DNA of 64,000 bases from Terfezia claveryi (Eukaryota > Ascomycota > Pezizomycetes > Pezizales > Pezizaceae), in the NCBI GenBank assembly GCA_015179025.1, contig WHUX01000032.1, positions 361,181 to 425,180 of the forward strand, read 5' to 3'. The notes beneath the pieces are model-generated. The model was given only the letters and a program-made list of their open reading frames with translations, ran no database searches and was not told where the DNA came from. The position numbers and the translations under genes were made by a program. How positions within the stretch are numbered: the first letter of the stretch is position 1; every line of letters begins with the position of its first letter. Positions 45,628-55,815 of the stretch are shown here, piece after piece.

Positions 45628-48063
45628 TTTTTTTTTTTTTTTAAAATACTCAGTACTTCTATGCAGCCTCGTTAGGGAGACTATGAGGAGCCACGCGGAA
45701 GCCCAGTGGATTCAAGGGAGAGGCAAGTTAATCTGCCAGACCCACGCAAACGATACTAGTTACATAGACCTGGGCGAGGCCCCGTGCTATCATGAACGGA
45801 CTATCCGATGACTCGAAAGCCTGACTAAGCCTCACCTCCAAATAAAGAACTTGTGAAAGGTGAACTGAAATAAAAAGTACTAAAGGACTGCAGATCCTGC
45901 GGAAAGACGATGGAACAAAATAGATGGCATTTTGAACAAAGGGGACTCGTAAGTATATGGTGATGGTGTACTCAGTGAGCTTGAATCTCCGCTCTTTAAG
46001 TAAGCGCACGGAATAGTAGCCCGAAAAAGGCCTCTGTGGCCTCGAATGCCTCCTCTCCCTCTCCCCTCCATACCAGCTTGTCGAGCTCTTCCCAGCTATT
46101 TTTCCCCTCTAGAAGGTTCCTCCGGGGCTGGTCAAAGCGTGGGCACTCGAATACGATGTGTTCTCCAGTTTCGGATGGATGTCCGCATGTGCACTCAGCT
46201 GACTCTGCTTTGCCGATGTGTTGAAGCTAACTCTTTTGTGGGCCTCTGTTTGTTCATAGCCAGGTGTAGGCCGATAGGGCGTGGCGGTTCCATTCTACCC
46301 TTCTAGCACCGTATCCTGCTTTTGTCCTTGCTTCCTTATGTGTAGCGTTGGAGGAAGCACGGAGACCCCCTTCTGTTATTGTCTGCCTTCGGCCTATGAA
46401 TTCTCCTAGGTGGGATTGGAGAGCCGCGGTCCGGTCTGCTATTTCATTGCCTGGGATGCCCAAATGGCCCCTGACCCATGATAACTGGAGGTCCCTGTGT
46501 GGATTACTGATAATGAGGGAGTTTATTTCTTTCTCAATACCGGATCTGGGGGGTGAGCCTGAGCTCATGTTGCGAACAGCCTGGATTGCTGCCTGGGAGT
46601 CCGATAGAATCGCCAGCATAACTGAATCCTCTTTACCTAGGGTAAGTTGCATAGCAAATAGCTCGCTGTCTGCTACTGTTGCCTGAACTCCTAAGAATCC
46701 GCCGTAAGTTTTCGCACTGCCACCTGTCCGGTCCATGCTGTATATCCTGCTTGCTGTGACACCTTTCCGTCCTGTGCCATCCATGTAGCAGGTTCTCCAA
46801 CCTTCTTCTAGGATTGATCCTATGCCGGCTGCCCAGGGGCCTATGTATTTAGAGGATTCGGATTGGGGGTCAATGATTTCTCTGTAAATCACTGGGAAAG
46901 GAGTTGTATCTTCTCTATCCCCCCATGATATTTCTTCTAAGTCTGCCCCGTTTAGGAAGAAAGCCTCCGATATGGCAGTTCTTGTGTGGTGTAGGTTATT
47001 GCCGTGTTGCCATAAGGTGTCCTCCTGTATGTAGGCTATTGTCTACTTGTCCCCCGTCCTGTGCGCTTCATGTCGTTTACTTGCGTTTTGCAATGGTTGA
47101 TCCTTGCTTTATCATGAAAGTCCAGTCTAGATTCCTTACTCGTGTCCCATTGAAGTTCGTTTTGTTGTGCTGTATCTTTGAGGATAGTGGTAACTTCTCG
47201 GACTAGCTGGTTGTGTCTTCTGGTACTCAAGCTACTTATAATCAATGGGTTGATATTGTCCACATATGAATAGAGCTGAATACTGGAGAGAAGGGGTAGT
47301 GTTGTGTTTCTTGTCCTTCTTCTTAAGCTGCTTCTCGTTACCAGCTTGGTATACTCATCACATTTTTCCGAAATTGTATTGAGAGTGTGGCCTATGTAGA
47401 TGAGCCAGATGACTGGGGATAAAGGACTACCTTGAGGAGCCCCCTGGTCCATGTGCCCTTGACCTCTTATGAGATTGTCCCACTGGATTAGGAATGATCG
47501 TAGTCGGAGGAACTTGTCTACAAAGTGTATTATTCTTTCAGGGATGCTGGCTTCTTATAGAATCTGGATGAGTTTATTAGTCCTCACATTATTGAAGGCT
47601 GAGACTATATCCTTTCCCAGTAATGTAGCTTTTCTTTTCCCTTGTATTGCTCTTTCTGCTGAGGAGACTGTGAGCATCATTGCGTCGGTTGCCGACCTTC
47701 CTTTCTGTGAGCCATATTGGAGAGGGTAGAAGAGCTTTGTCTGGAGTTGTAGCTCATCTGCTATCAGCTTTTCTGGTAGTTTGCTAATTGTGTTGGATAA
47801 GACGATAGGTCTCCATCCTTTGACTTGGGTGTGGTCTCTTCCCGGTTTAGGTATCATAACCATAGAGAGGTTTCTCCATGATGTAGGCACTAAAGCTCCT
47901 CCTTTTGCAACTCTTGCCATGTCGTTATAAGGGCTGTGCCTAGCTCAGTGTCCTTGATGAGCTTGATTAGTCGATAAGAGATTCTGTCTGGTCCTGGAGC
48001 CGAGCTATTCGATGTCTTTGCTAGAGCTCGGATTATTTTGTGGATCGTTATAGGCTCTGCTAA
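45628..48063 (-). mobile_element. Tad-like LINE, 5'-truncated and inactivated, with 15-bp target duplication
   Basis: The 2436-bp insert is bounded by AGGGTATTGCAACCA (45613-45627) and AGGGTGTTGCAACCA (48063-48077), one mismatch. The A-tail is the T-run at 45628. The minus strand encodes reverse transcriptase pieces: NSSAPGPDRISYRLIK, MVMIPKPGRDHTQVKGWRPI, LQYGSQKGRSATDAM, LGKDIVSAFNNV and GAPQGSPLSPVIWLIY. These lie in three frames (48114-47890, 47920-47555, 47452-47036). RNase H (46892-46254) is open and keeps YMDGTG, DSELFAM, LSDSQAA and GHLGIPGNEIAD. The catalytic YADD box reads YVDN, a missing second Asp. ORF1 and the endonuclease are absent. RT followed by RNase H is the Tad-type order of fungal non-LTR elements. 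Confidence 0.85.
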
Positions 48064-48530
48064 GGGTGTTGCAACCAGACTACTATCACCAACTACTAGT
48101 CCCATGCCAACCAACCCAAGGGTCTTGGCATGAGACTAACCAACTACCAGGCCCATTCTCAGATGAACTTCACTGACTAAGCATGGGAAAACCTCCTTAG
48201 GACAAACCCATGCTCCTTCGCTGTTAGGAAATCTTTTTGAGGAAGGCAGGATTCGAACCTACGAACGCAATTGCATTCACCAGGATGGTTCATGCTCCTT
48301 GGCTATTGGGAAGCCAGGGTTGACTTGTGTAGAGCGTAGAGGTCTACTGAGCACCCAGCAGTAGAGTACACCGAGGTACTGTACACACGCCTTGCTGGCA
48401 GGAATACAGGGACTAATACATTCCGTGCGAGATCTCTTTGTCAGGCCGTCTACGAGAGGTGGGAGCCTGCCGGACTAACAAACCGTTTCATTCATCTATT
48501 TTGCGTGAGACTTCCCCAACAAGCTGTTTC
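48064..48530. other. Right flank of the LINE and motif cluster
   Basis: The motif cluster resumes directly after the LINE (GCAACCAGACTACTATCACC, CATGCCAACCAACCC, CTTGGCATGAGAC). Two related segments (CATGCTCCTTCGCTGTTAGG, CATGCTCCTTGGCTATTGGG) lie at about 48209 and 48292. No gene. Confidence 0.5.
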
Positions 48531-48544
48531 TATTTGACATTATG

Positions 48545-48585
48545 GGGCTGCATAGGAGTACCAAGTATTTAAAAAAAATAAAATA
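48545..48585 (+). mobile_element. LINE micro-tail, 41 bp, with 14-bp target duplication
   Basis: TATTTGACATTATG at 48531-48544 is repeated exactly at 48586-48599. The insert is only the last bases of the LINE family (GGGCTGCATAGGAGTACCAA, GTATTT) plus an A-rich tail. Confidence 0.9.
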
Positions 48586-48607
48586 TATTTGACATTATGT
48601 CCTTCAG

Positions 48608-48626
48608 ACGTGTGCCAACCAGACTA
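48608..48626 (-). mobile_element. CCAGACTA-type micro-insertion (19 bp)
   Basis: ACGTGTGCCAACCAGACTA is flanked by ATTATGTCCTTCAG (48594-48607) and ATTATGTCCTACAG (48627-48640), 13 of 14 matching. The left copy overlaps the right duplication of the neighbouring LINE micro-tail, so this insertion came after it. Confidence 0.85.
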
Positions 48627-48670
48627 ATTATGTCCTACAGCCTCATTTTGGCCTCTTATATTCCCTGTAG

Positions 48671-48680
48671 AACCAGACTA
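48671..48680 (-). mobile_element. CCAGACTA-type micro-insertion (10 bp)
   Basis: AACCAGACTA is flanked by TGTAG at 48666-48670 and 48681-48685. The duplication is short, so this site alone would be weak. Confidence 0.5.
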
Positions 48681-48705
48681 TGTAGTCATATCTACTCTGT
48701 ACAGA

Positions 48706-48768
48706 GTCGCCGGGCAGGCAGATTAACTTGTGAATCCACCCGGGCTTCCGGGTGGATCATCATCGCCG
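48706..48768 (+). mobile_element. LINE 3'-UTR fragment
   Basis: Has GGCAGATTAACTTGTGAATC and the CACCCGGGCTTCCGGGTGG hairpin of the LINE 3' end, but not the A-tail. It is therefore broken on both sides. Confidence 0.65.
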
Positions 48769-49429
48769 TATGTATTAAAACAATCCTGTTTTTTCCCAGT
48801 TGAATTGTATCACTGGCTCTCCCACTTTGGTGCTGTTTTGAGCCGCCCGCAGTGCCACCTCGGCGGCCTGGGGGAGAGAGGTTTCCCTTCACTCCTTTAC
48901 CCATTCCTATTCTCAGAATACCCATCCCATCCATTGCCATCACCGGAGGTCCTGCTTCTTCAAGATCTATATCGGTTCTGGTTTCTTCGGCTAGCGCTAA
49001 GCTCCCCAAACCAAGCAATCAAAGCGGGGTGTTCGCTAGTTAGTTGGCAGGTGAATTAACATTTCCCTTATCTTTTGGTTTCCGAGAAATGGGGCTGTTT
49101 GATTGGGATGGGGAGTAAATTGTGTTCGTCCATACCAAGTACACAGCCTCGTATCCTGCTATTGTTCTGCACAGGGCGGTTTATTGATCACCTCTTATCT
49201 GTTCCTAGTCTGGTTATCTGTTCCTGTTGATAGGCGGCGACAAGATGGTTGGTACCCCGGCCGGCACCCCTCTTATCTGTTCCTGTTGATGGCGGCGACA
49301 AGAGGGTTGGTACCCTAGTGTGCGGCGGCGTAATATAAATTCCAGTAGTTTCCCTTCCTTCTTGTCTTCTTTTCTTCTGAACCCCACATTTCGTCGATAT
49401 ACTGTTCCTTCTGTGTCAAGAAATCCGCT
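48769..49429. other. Anonymous stretch with 60-bp duplication
   Basis: 49193-49315 holds two copies of CTCTTATCTGTTCCTGTTGA..GGCGGCGACAAGA.GGTTGGTACCC. The first carries an 8-bp micro-insertion and the second does not. No gene seen. Confidence 0.5.
49206..49213 (+). mobile_element. TAGTCTGG micro-insertion (8 bp)
   Basis: TAGTCTGG sits between TTATCTGTTCC copies (49195-49205 and 49214-49224). The tandem duplicate at about 49273 reads CTCTTATCTGTTCCTGTTGA without it, giving a local empty site. Confidence 0.8.
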
Positions 49430-50045
49430 TCACTTCTATCTTCTTGATTCAGAGAGAACAACTCAGAAAAGACATCTACGATCCGTGAGGAACGTAAGCT
49501 TTCCTTCTGCTTATCGACTCCCCTTCTGTGCCTTTACGGCACTTACATCTACACTTTCCCACTTCACTTCTATTTTCTTGATTCAGAGAGAACAACTCAG
49601 AAAAGACATCTACGATCCGTGAGGAACGTAAGCTTTCCTTCTGCCTATCGGCTCCCCTTGCCTTTACGGCACTTACATCTACAATTTTCCACTTCACTTC
49701 TATCTTCTTGATTCAGAGAGAACAACTCAAAAAAGACATCTACGATCCGTGAGGAACGTAAGCTTTCCTTCTGCCTATCGACTCCCCTTCTGTGCCTTTA
49801 CGGCACTTACATCTACAATTTTTCACTTCACTTCTATCTTCTTGATTCAGAAGGAACAACTCGGAAAAGACATCTACGATCCGTGAGGAACGTAAGCTTC
49901 CTTCTGCCTATCGACTCGCCTCCTGTGCCTCTACAGCACTTACATCTACACGTTTCCACTTCACTTCTATCTTCTTGATTCAGTGAGGAACTCAGAAAAT
50001 ACATTTACGAGCCGTGATAAACGTAGGCCTCCTTCTGCCTATCCA
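49430..50045. repeat. 133-bp tandem repeat, five units
   Basis: TTCTTGATTCAGAGAG-type landmarks recur at about 49441, 49575, 49704, 49839 and 49972 (spacing 129-135). Each unit has ACATCTACGATCCGTGAGGA and a small hairpin GTGCCTTTACGGCAC. The last unit is the most divergent. It ends about 290 bp before the start of the next gene. Confidence 0.85.
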
Positions 50046-50336
50046 CTTGATTATGTTCATGCATATTGACTGATTAGTGGAGATATATATAGCCGATATA
50101 TTCCGAACCCTTAAGCCCCAAAAGGGCCTTTTCAGCAACTTTACATTCATAAACTTCACGGTATGTTTTTCTCATTAATGGTAGTACCTATTGTATCCCT
50201 ACCACACTGGCGTGTCCCATTGATTGACTTTCGATCATGGAACTAAGTACTGTATTTGAGGCCTCTTGCTTTCGCATTTAGAGATAGTCAAGCGGTCCAC
50301 TTGAAGTGGGAAAATTCACTAATACGTGCATCTTAG

Positions 50337-51974
50337 ATGCTTCTCTTCACGCTTCTGCCAGTTGTCGCCACTATTATCGGCGTTTTATTCTCAACCTGTA
50401 GCCCGCCCGGGCTGAAGTCAGCTTTTATTCCGGTGGTGTTAGTGCTCGCCCCACCGATAATTGTTCATTATAATAAGGACATCATCCTGCAATGGGGGTT
50501 TGAGGAGGTTGAAGAGAAACAGTGGACCGGAACACGTGCACTGAGTCTTCTTTCCCCTCCCGAACATGAAATCTGGGAGGAGCCTCCATGCGTGTACAGC
50601 CCAGCGGAAGACATGGCGGAAGTCTTGTCCGGAGAATCAGCTCTCGAAGACCTGGCGGAGCTCTTGTACGGAGACATGGCGGAGGACTTGTACGAAGATA
50701 TAGCTTTCGAAGACATAGCAGTTAGAGGCACCGCCTACACACCAACTATACCGGTGACAACACCTACCAAAGCCTCTGTCACACTCACCACCACGCTTAC
50801 TACCACGCTTACCACCACGCTTACCACCAGAGTCACTGTGAGCACCACCACCACCACCATCATGACCACTATCGCCGCACCACCGTCCATTTACACTCGA
50901 AACATCATTGTTCCACGAGCCGCCAGATCCCTAATAGTCATCATTCGTGAAAATTTTGGGCGCTGGTTTGGAACTACCGTTATTAGAATTCCCCTGCTCT
51001 GGTGTATCAGAGCGATATTCTGGATGATCCTGTTGTTGTCGTGGAACTCGATTGACGCTGTTGGAGAATATTTGATAGTCTGGGTGAGGAATCGGCCGTA
51101 CCGTTACTCCCACCGCAGCACACGCAGCGTGGACCCTTTGTTTGCCCTTCAGGCGCTGTACACGTTTGCAATCTTTGTTTGCTCGTGGAAACTAACTATG
51201 GATTTTACACGACGAGGCGGGGATGTCGTGATTTTCGAAGCCTTCACGCCGTATGTGATAGAGGCTGCGAAATGGGTATTTTGGGCATACAACTTGGTTG
51301 AGTATATTTTCTTTTGCCAGGGAATGACTCTCGGCATGTTATCATATTTCAGCCCCTGGGCGTTTGCATATTGTCCTCCACACTGGGCCCTTATTGCGAA
51401 AGCGCACTTCGATATGGATCCGGGCCAAACGATTTTCAGCCAGATCTCGCTTACATTTCCACTCGCAATAGGCTACAGTAGCTACTTAAGTTTCGTCGTG
51501 GGTGGACTCGGTAAATCACCTGCGTACGGCTGGTCATGGAAATGGCAACCAGGTTACAGAGGAGCGTGGTTACTAGGTTGGGTCAAATGTTTGTGTCCCT
51601 TAACTGCAGCGTAATAATTACTTTGCGTGGAGTACAATGCTGATTCTGCTATAGTAATGTCGTTCATGGTTCTGACCACTGCAATTCTTATCAAATCGGC
51701 CAACCTTGACAAGCGAAGGATGCGGGTGCGCACTGGGTACGGTGGAGATTTACCAGACTTGATACCGACCAGGTCTTGGGTTTCCTTTGTGGCCTACTGC
51801 GTCAAAGTCCTGTTTTCCATGATCGACAGGCGTAAGGTCATTAGTAGGGCATGGGTGTCCCTGAGTGGCACTTTATGTCATTTGTGGCCCGCCCGAGCAA
51901 GAAACGCTGCCTTGCAAGCCATCCAGCAGAATGAAGGGCCTTTGCCTAGCTCAGGTGCTCATCCAGAAGCCTAG
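50337..51974 (+). CDS. Multi-pass membrane protein of unknown function, about 519 aa
   Basis: ATG at 50337. Exons 50337-51576 and 51655-51974 join across a 78-bp intron (GTTGGG..GCTGATTCTGCTATAG). The join makes a continuous hydrophobic segment AWLLVMSFMVLTTAILIKS. The N-terminus is a membrane segment (LLFTLLPVVATIIGVLF) with a second close behind (AFIPVVLVLAPPIIVHY). Then come an acidic repeat (GDMAEDLYEDIAFEDIAVRG) and a Thr-rich stretch (TTTLTTTLTTTLTT). At least four more hydrophobic segments follow, such as IPLLWCIRAIFWMILLLSW and FAIFVCSWKLTM. The TAG at 51972-51974 is followed in the same frame by 44 more codons rich in Glu/Asp/Gly, ending TAG at 52107-52109. I do not recognise the family. 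Confidence 0.65.
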
Positions 51975-52109
51975 AAGCTTCAGGAAGAGGAAAAGGAGGG
52001 TGAGGAGGAACACCAGGATAGCTCGGGGGATGGAGAGGACGGGAATCTTCTTGGCGAGGAAAGTGAGGAGGGGACCGGTGAAGATGAAGAGGAGGAGGGA
52101 GGAAACTAG
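51975..52109 (+). other. Acidic in-frame extension after the membrane protein's stop
   Basis: Directly after TAG the same frame reads KLQEEEKEGEEEHQDSSGDG and continues acidic (GTGEDEEEEGGN) to the next TAG. The composition suggests a former C-terminal tail. No clear donor/acceptor pair with a normal intron length removes the TAG, so a nonsense change or readthrough are the remaining options. Confidence 0.35.
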
Positions 52110-54525
52110 GAAATAATGGCTGAGCCATGTTGATGCCCTCACCACTACCAATGTCGAAAACACCCACTTTAAGTCCACCTTCATCAACTTGGAACTGGTT
52201 CTACACCATATCAGCTACTCTCCGACAGCCGGACAAACACGGGGGGGAATGAGCCCTTGGGTTCTACTCCTCTGAGCAGTTTGACTGGTGAGAAGACACT
52301 TTCTATCTCCTGTAGTTTTGGTGACTTCGAACCTGGATGTCCGCTGGCCCTGGGGGCTACGATATTTGGGCTTGGTCAGCAAATCCAATGCTGCGGAGTG
52401 GAGGCAGGCAACTTGATCTGACACAGGGAGAGGTTCGAGACTGATCACCTCAAACTTCCTTTGGGGAATGTCATGGTGTCGGTTTGTGTCGACTCAGTTG
52501 GAGAGGAAGATTGGTATGGGAGACGTGCATTAATAGACAGACCGGCATGCAAACGCTGATTTCTCTGCTTTTTGTGGGGAGATTGGTGACTATTTGCTGC
52601 GGTGTCTCGTAGGGAGCTCTTTGTACGTATACCCGCCTCTGATCTCACTGGGTGGGCGCTGGAGGTTAAGTGTGGCTTCGGCTGCATGGGGCTGCAAGGG
52701 GTGTCTCTGCGTGCCGTCTCGGTCAAATACTAGTGACGAGGTGAATGATGGTGTGAATGGGTGAGTGATAGAGGTATTGGGAATTGGTTGTGAGTGTCAA
52801 CTAGGTGACGCTGCTTTCCGTGTAATAGCTGAGTTCCTTGGATTGCTTTGCTATTTTTTAACTTGATTTTGCGCGTTTTTTTTCCTCCTACGGGACATTT
52901 TTCCACAAAAAGAAGTTTAAAAAAAAAAAAAAAAAAAGAAAACAGAAAACAATCACCAAAAAAATAGAAAACAGAAAAACAATCACCAAAAAAATAGAAA
53001 ACATAAAACAATCACCAAAAAAAACTCTTCTTATTTTTTAGTTATCTTCTTTTTGTTAAATCTCGCTCTGTTCATTTTTTTTGTTTTGGAGTATTGCTCT
53101 TTGCTGTCTGTTTGTCTATTTCTTGCTCGTGGTTTCGCAATTTGCGTTTAGGTTAGCTGAGTTGAAATAATTCTAGTATACAATTGCAATTTATCCTTTT
53201 TTGACAAGTCCCGAAAATCGTGAATTTTGCGTTAGGAAAAGGTATAATTGGACCTTTTCGCATAAAAATTGAACACATTATAGAGAGGGTCGAGTAATTA
53301 GGCCGTGGAAGAACAAGTGTAATGCGGATTAACAGCTTTAGTTTCTATTTGCATTTGCCTCTGTATATCTAGCATCTTCGTGCATGTAATCTCTTGCCTA
53401 CTTACATAGGTCTACAGATTTGGTATCTTCAATTTCGAATATTCGGGAACTTCCCATGTCCCTTTTCTGCCGGCAATTAAGAAACCAGGGTTTGGACGTT
53501 GATACGAGTACAAAAAACCACTACGGTTTTTCTGGGATTTCATGGGTTTGCATACTTTGGTGCTTGTATTTGTTTATTATTGGTTACCTAAAGAATGTCC
53601 TTTGAACGTCGACTATGATCATGAGGATGGGTAAATAATCAGTTCTACCTAATTTGTAGTGTTTAGGCTTCTGTATACAGGGCGGGTTCTGCCACCTGGA
53701 TGTATAATCTCAAGCTCATGAATCGTCGAGTATAGCTATATGATACACTAATACATGATGGAATTAAACAAGTGAAAGGAAATATATGGAGTTGGCGGAG
53801 CAATATGGCTTTCTGCCGGGGTGCATATATATACTCTACGATCCCTCATAGCCAGCCGAAAATCGAAGTGCGTGGAGAATCCATAACCTATGATAACTAC
53901 TGTCAGTGTACTAAGTAGCTATGTTTTCGACGGTTTCGAGCTCAATATACAGCCCAATATGCTCAAATTCTAGGATTATGTTATAGTGAGATGTATGGTA
54001 TTTATCGGAATAAAACACGGAGAGGCGCCAAAGGTGCATTACTGCTCGAATGATCCAGGGAGAAATGCTGGGATGACGGAGGTTTAGCCATAGGAGATGG
54101 GAAGTATAAGGCCTTTGATTGGCAGAATTTATTGTTTCCACTTAGTACTTGTGGTCTACTTGTAGCATGAATGCAATTGATTACAATATGCGGCTATAGA
54201 AGGCCGGTCTGAAAGAGTGGTATTAGCGGCACGGTACCCTTGTGTACCAAAACCAGGCCCAGACCAAGAACACCGTAGATTTCAAGAATGTATATAGGAA
54301 CGAGAGACAAGATAAACATTTTCGGTACCTGAACATAGCATTTCAATCTGTCTTGATTATCATATGCCAACATTCGCCTAATTAGGATACTAAGCTAGGC
54401 AACCTCAATTTAGAGCTTCCGTAAATGATACGTAGGGTCGTGACGTCCTGCATGCGTGCAGTCCAACCAATAGGCGAATAGCCGCTCAAAACTAATATGC
54501 GTGTGGCCTTGTCTTCCAAGTTTTT
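52110..54525. other. Gene-poor stretch with A-rich tandem repeat
   Basis: 52915-53030 is A-rich with three units of about 28 bp (GAAAACA.AAAACAATCACCAAAAAAA). Minus-strand frames 52445-52726 and 52215-52448 overlap and have protein-like composition (LDLLTKPKYRSPQGQRTS), but lack an ATG and a working splice. 53400-53900 has short frames only. No gene supported. Confidence 0.35.
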
Positions 54526-55345
54526 CTTTTTTTTCTTTTTTCTTCTAAAAACTCATTACTCCTATTCGGTCCCAGTAAGGAGGCCATGATGAATTCAGGG
54601 ACAAGGCATGTTAATTTGCCAGGTCCGATGCTAAGTACATAAAGTGGGATCGAGGTCCCATACTGTCATTGTCCAATGAGCCAGAGGTGCCTGACTGAGC
54701 CTCGACCCGGAAATAAAACCTGTAAATCGGAGGATAAGGACACTTCGTAATTATAGGCCTGGACACGAGCCGGTTTGTAAAATTGAAAAATAAACCAAAA
54801 TCCCGAACCGAAGGAACATTAAAATTCCGAACGACCTATCGTAAAAGGGAACTCGTCCAAGCAAAGCTAACTAGACCATCCGCAAGTATTAGGTGAGCTC
54901 ATGATGGATGCAATTAAAGAAGGCCTCCGTGGCCTCAAAGGATTCATGCCCCCTCCTTCCTCCACTCCGGCTTGTGCAGCTCTTCCCAGCTGCGCTTGCT
55001 CCCCAGGAGGCTGGCTCTCAAGCGTCTAAATCGTTCACAATCGAAGGTATGTAATGTGCTGTCCGTTCTCCACCGGGTGTTCACATCCGCAAGCCCTGGA
55101 TTCTGCTTGCCGATGTGGCACCTCCAGCTTTTGAGGACTTCGATCTGTCCGCATCCAGGCATAAGCTTAGAGTGCCTATCGTCCCATTCGCACCTTCTTG
55201 CCCCGAATCCCTCTTCATCCCCTTACTGGGACTGAATAAGAGTAACAAGTATTTTAAAAAATAAAAAAAAAATTGCCCCGAATCCCGCCTTGGTCCCGGC
55301 CTCCTTTCGGATGGCTTTGCAAGCCGCTTGTAGGCCCCTTGGGTT
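54526..55345 (-). mobile_element. LINE 3' fragment with RNase H remnant
   Basis: T-rich tail at 54526, then TTACTCCTATTCGGTCCCAG and TGTTAATTTGCCAGGTCCG. The minus strand encodes the end of RNase H and the following Cys/His region (ACKAIRKEAGTKAGFGA, then RHIGKQNP-like and RSWEELHKPEWRKEGA) with frameshifts. A second LINE tail (55212-55272) is nested inside it. Flanking duplication not identified. Confidence 0.7.
55212..55272 (+). mobile_element. Nested LINE micro-tail, 61 bp, with 14-bp target duplication
   Basis: TTGCCCCGAATCCC at 55198-55211 is repeated at 55273-55286. The insert ends GAGTAACAAGTATTTT plus an A-rich tail, the family's 3' terminus, in opposite orientation to the host LINE. 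Confidence 0.85.
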
Positions 55346-55429
55346 ACTGATACACAACCAAATGGGGTGGTGCTCGACTAACGAGGATTGGCTTTTAGAC
55401 AAATATGGGGGTATGAATGTTAGATGCTG

Positions 55430-55692
55430 TTCCACCAGGTGCAAAGGTCATTGGCACCAAGTGGATGGGTATTGAAACTAAAAGATGAAAAAGTACCGGG
55501 GTACTTCAAGAGGTTTAAAGCCGCCCCAACAGTAAGAGGGTTCACACAACGAGCCGGCATCGACTACCTCGTTGCCTATGCTCCTGTTTGTAGAGAAAAA
55601 AGTTTCTGATTCTGATCTGTCTATCGCTGACTAGACGTATGGGCACTTAAGCAATCCGATATTGAAGGTGCTCTTCTGAACGGCCCTCTGTA
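55430..55692 (+). pseudogene. Copia-type reverse transcriptase remnant
   Basis: Translates to SGWVLKLKDEKVPGYFKRFK, VRGFTQRAGIDYLVAYAPV and, after a frameshift and stop, ALKQSDIEGALLNGPL. These match in order the start of copia RT (KWVFK.K, ARLVA.GFTQ..G.DY...(F/Y)APV, L.Q.DV..AFLNG.L). The rest of RT is gone; R1 copy 3 begins about 120 bp later. Only about 80 codons remain. Confidence 0.7.
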
Positions 55693-55815
55693 AGATATTG
55701 TATGTCAGAGACCTGCGTGCTATAGGCAATTGGGCATGGAAGCAGTAACTTATTACTGTGCCAGTGGGGCACTGTGGACAACTGGTATTGCTTATGGCGT
55801 TGTGCTTCGTTGTTT

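Noticed and set aside
48225..48300. tRNA-like T arm (GGATTCGAACCTACG) on the minus strand
   Set aside because: A T arm and a 3' CTTCCTC acceptor half can be read, but the matching 5' acceptor, D arm and anticodon arm are absent; at most a tRNA-derived relic.
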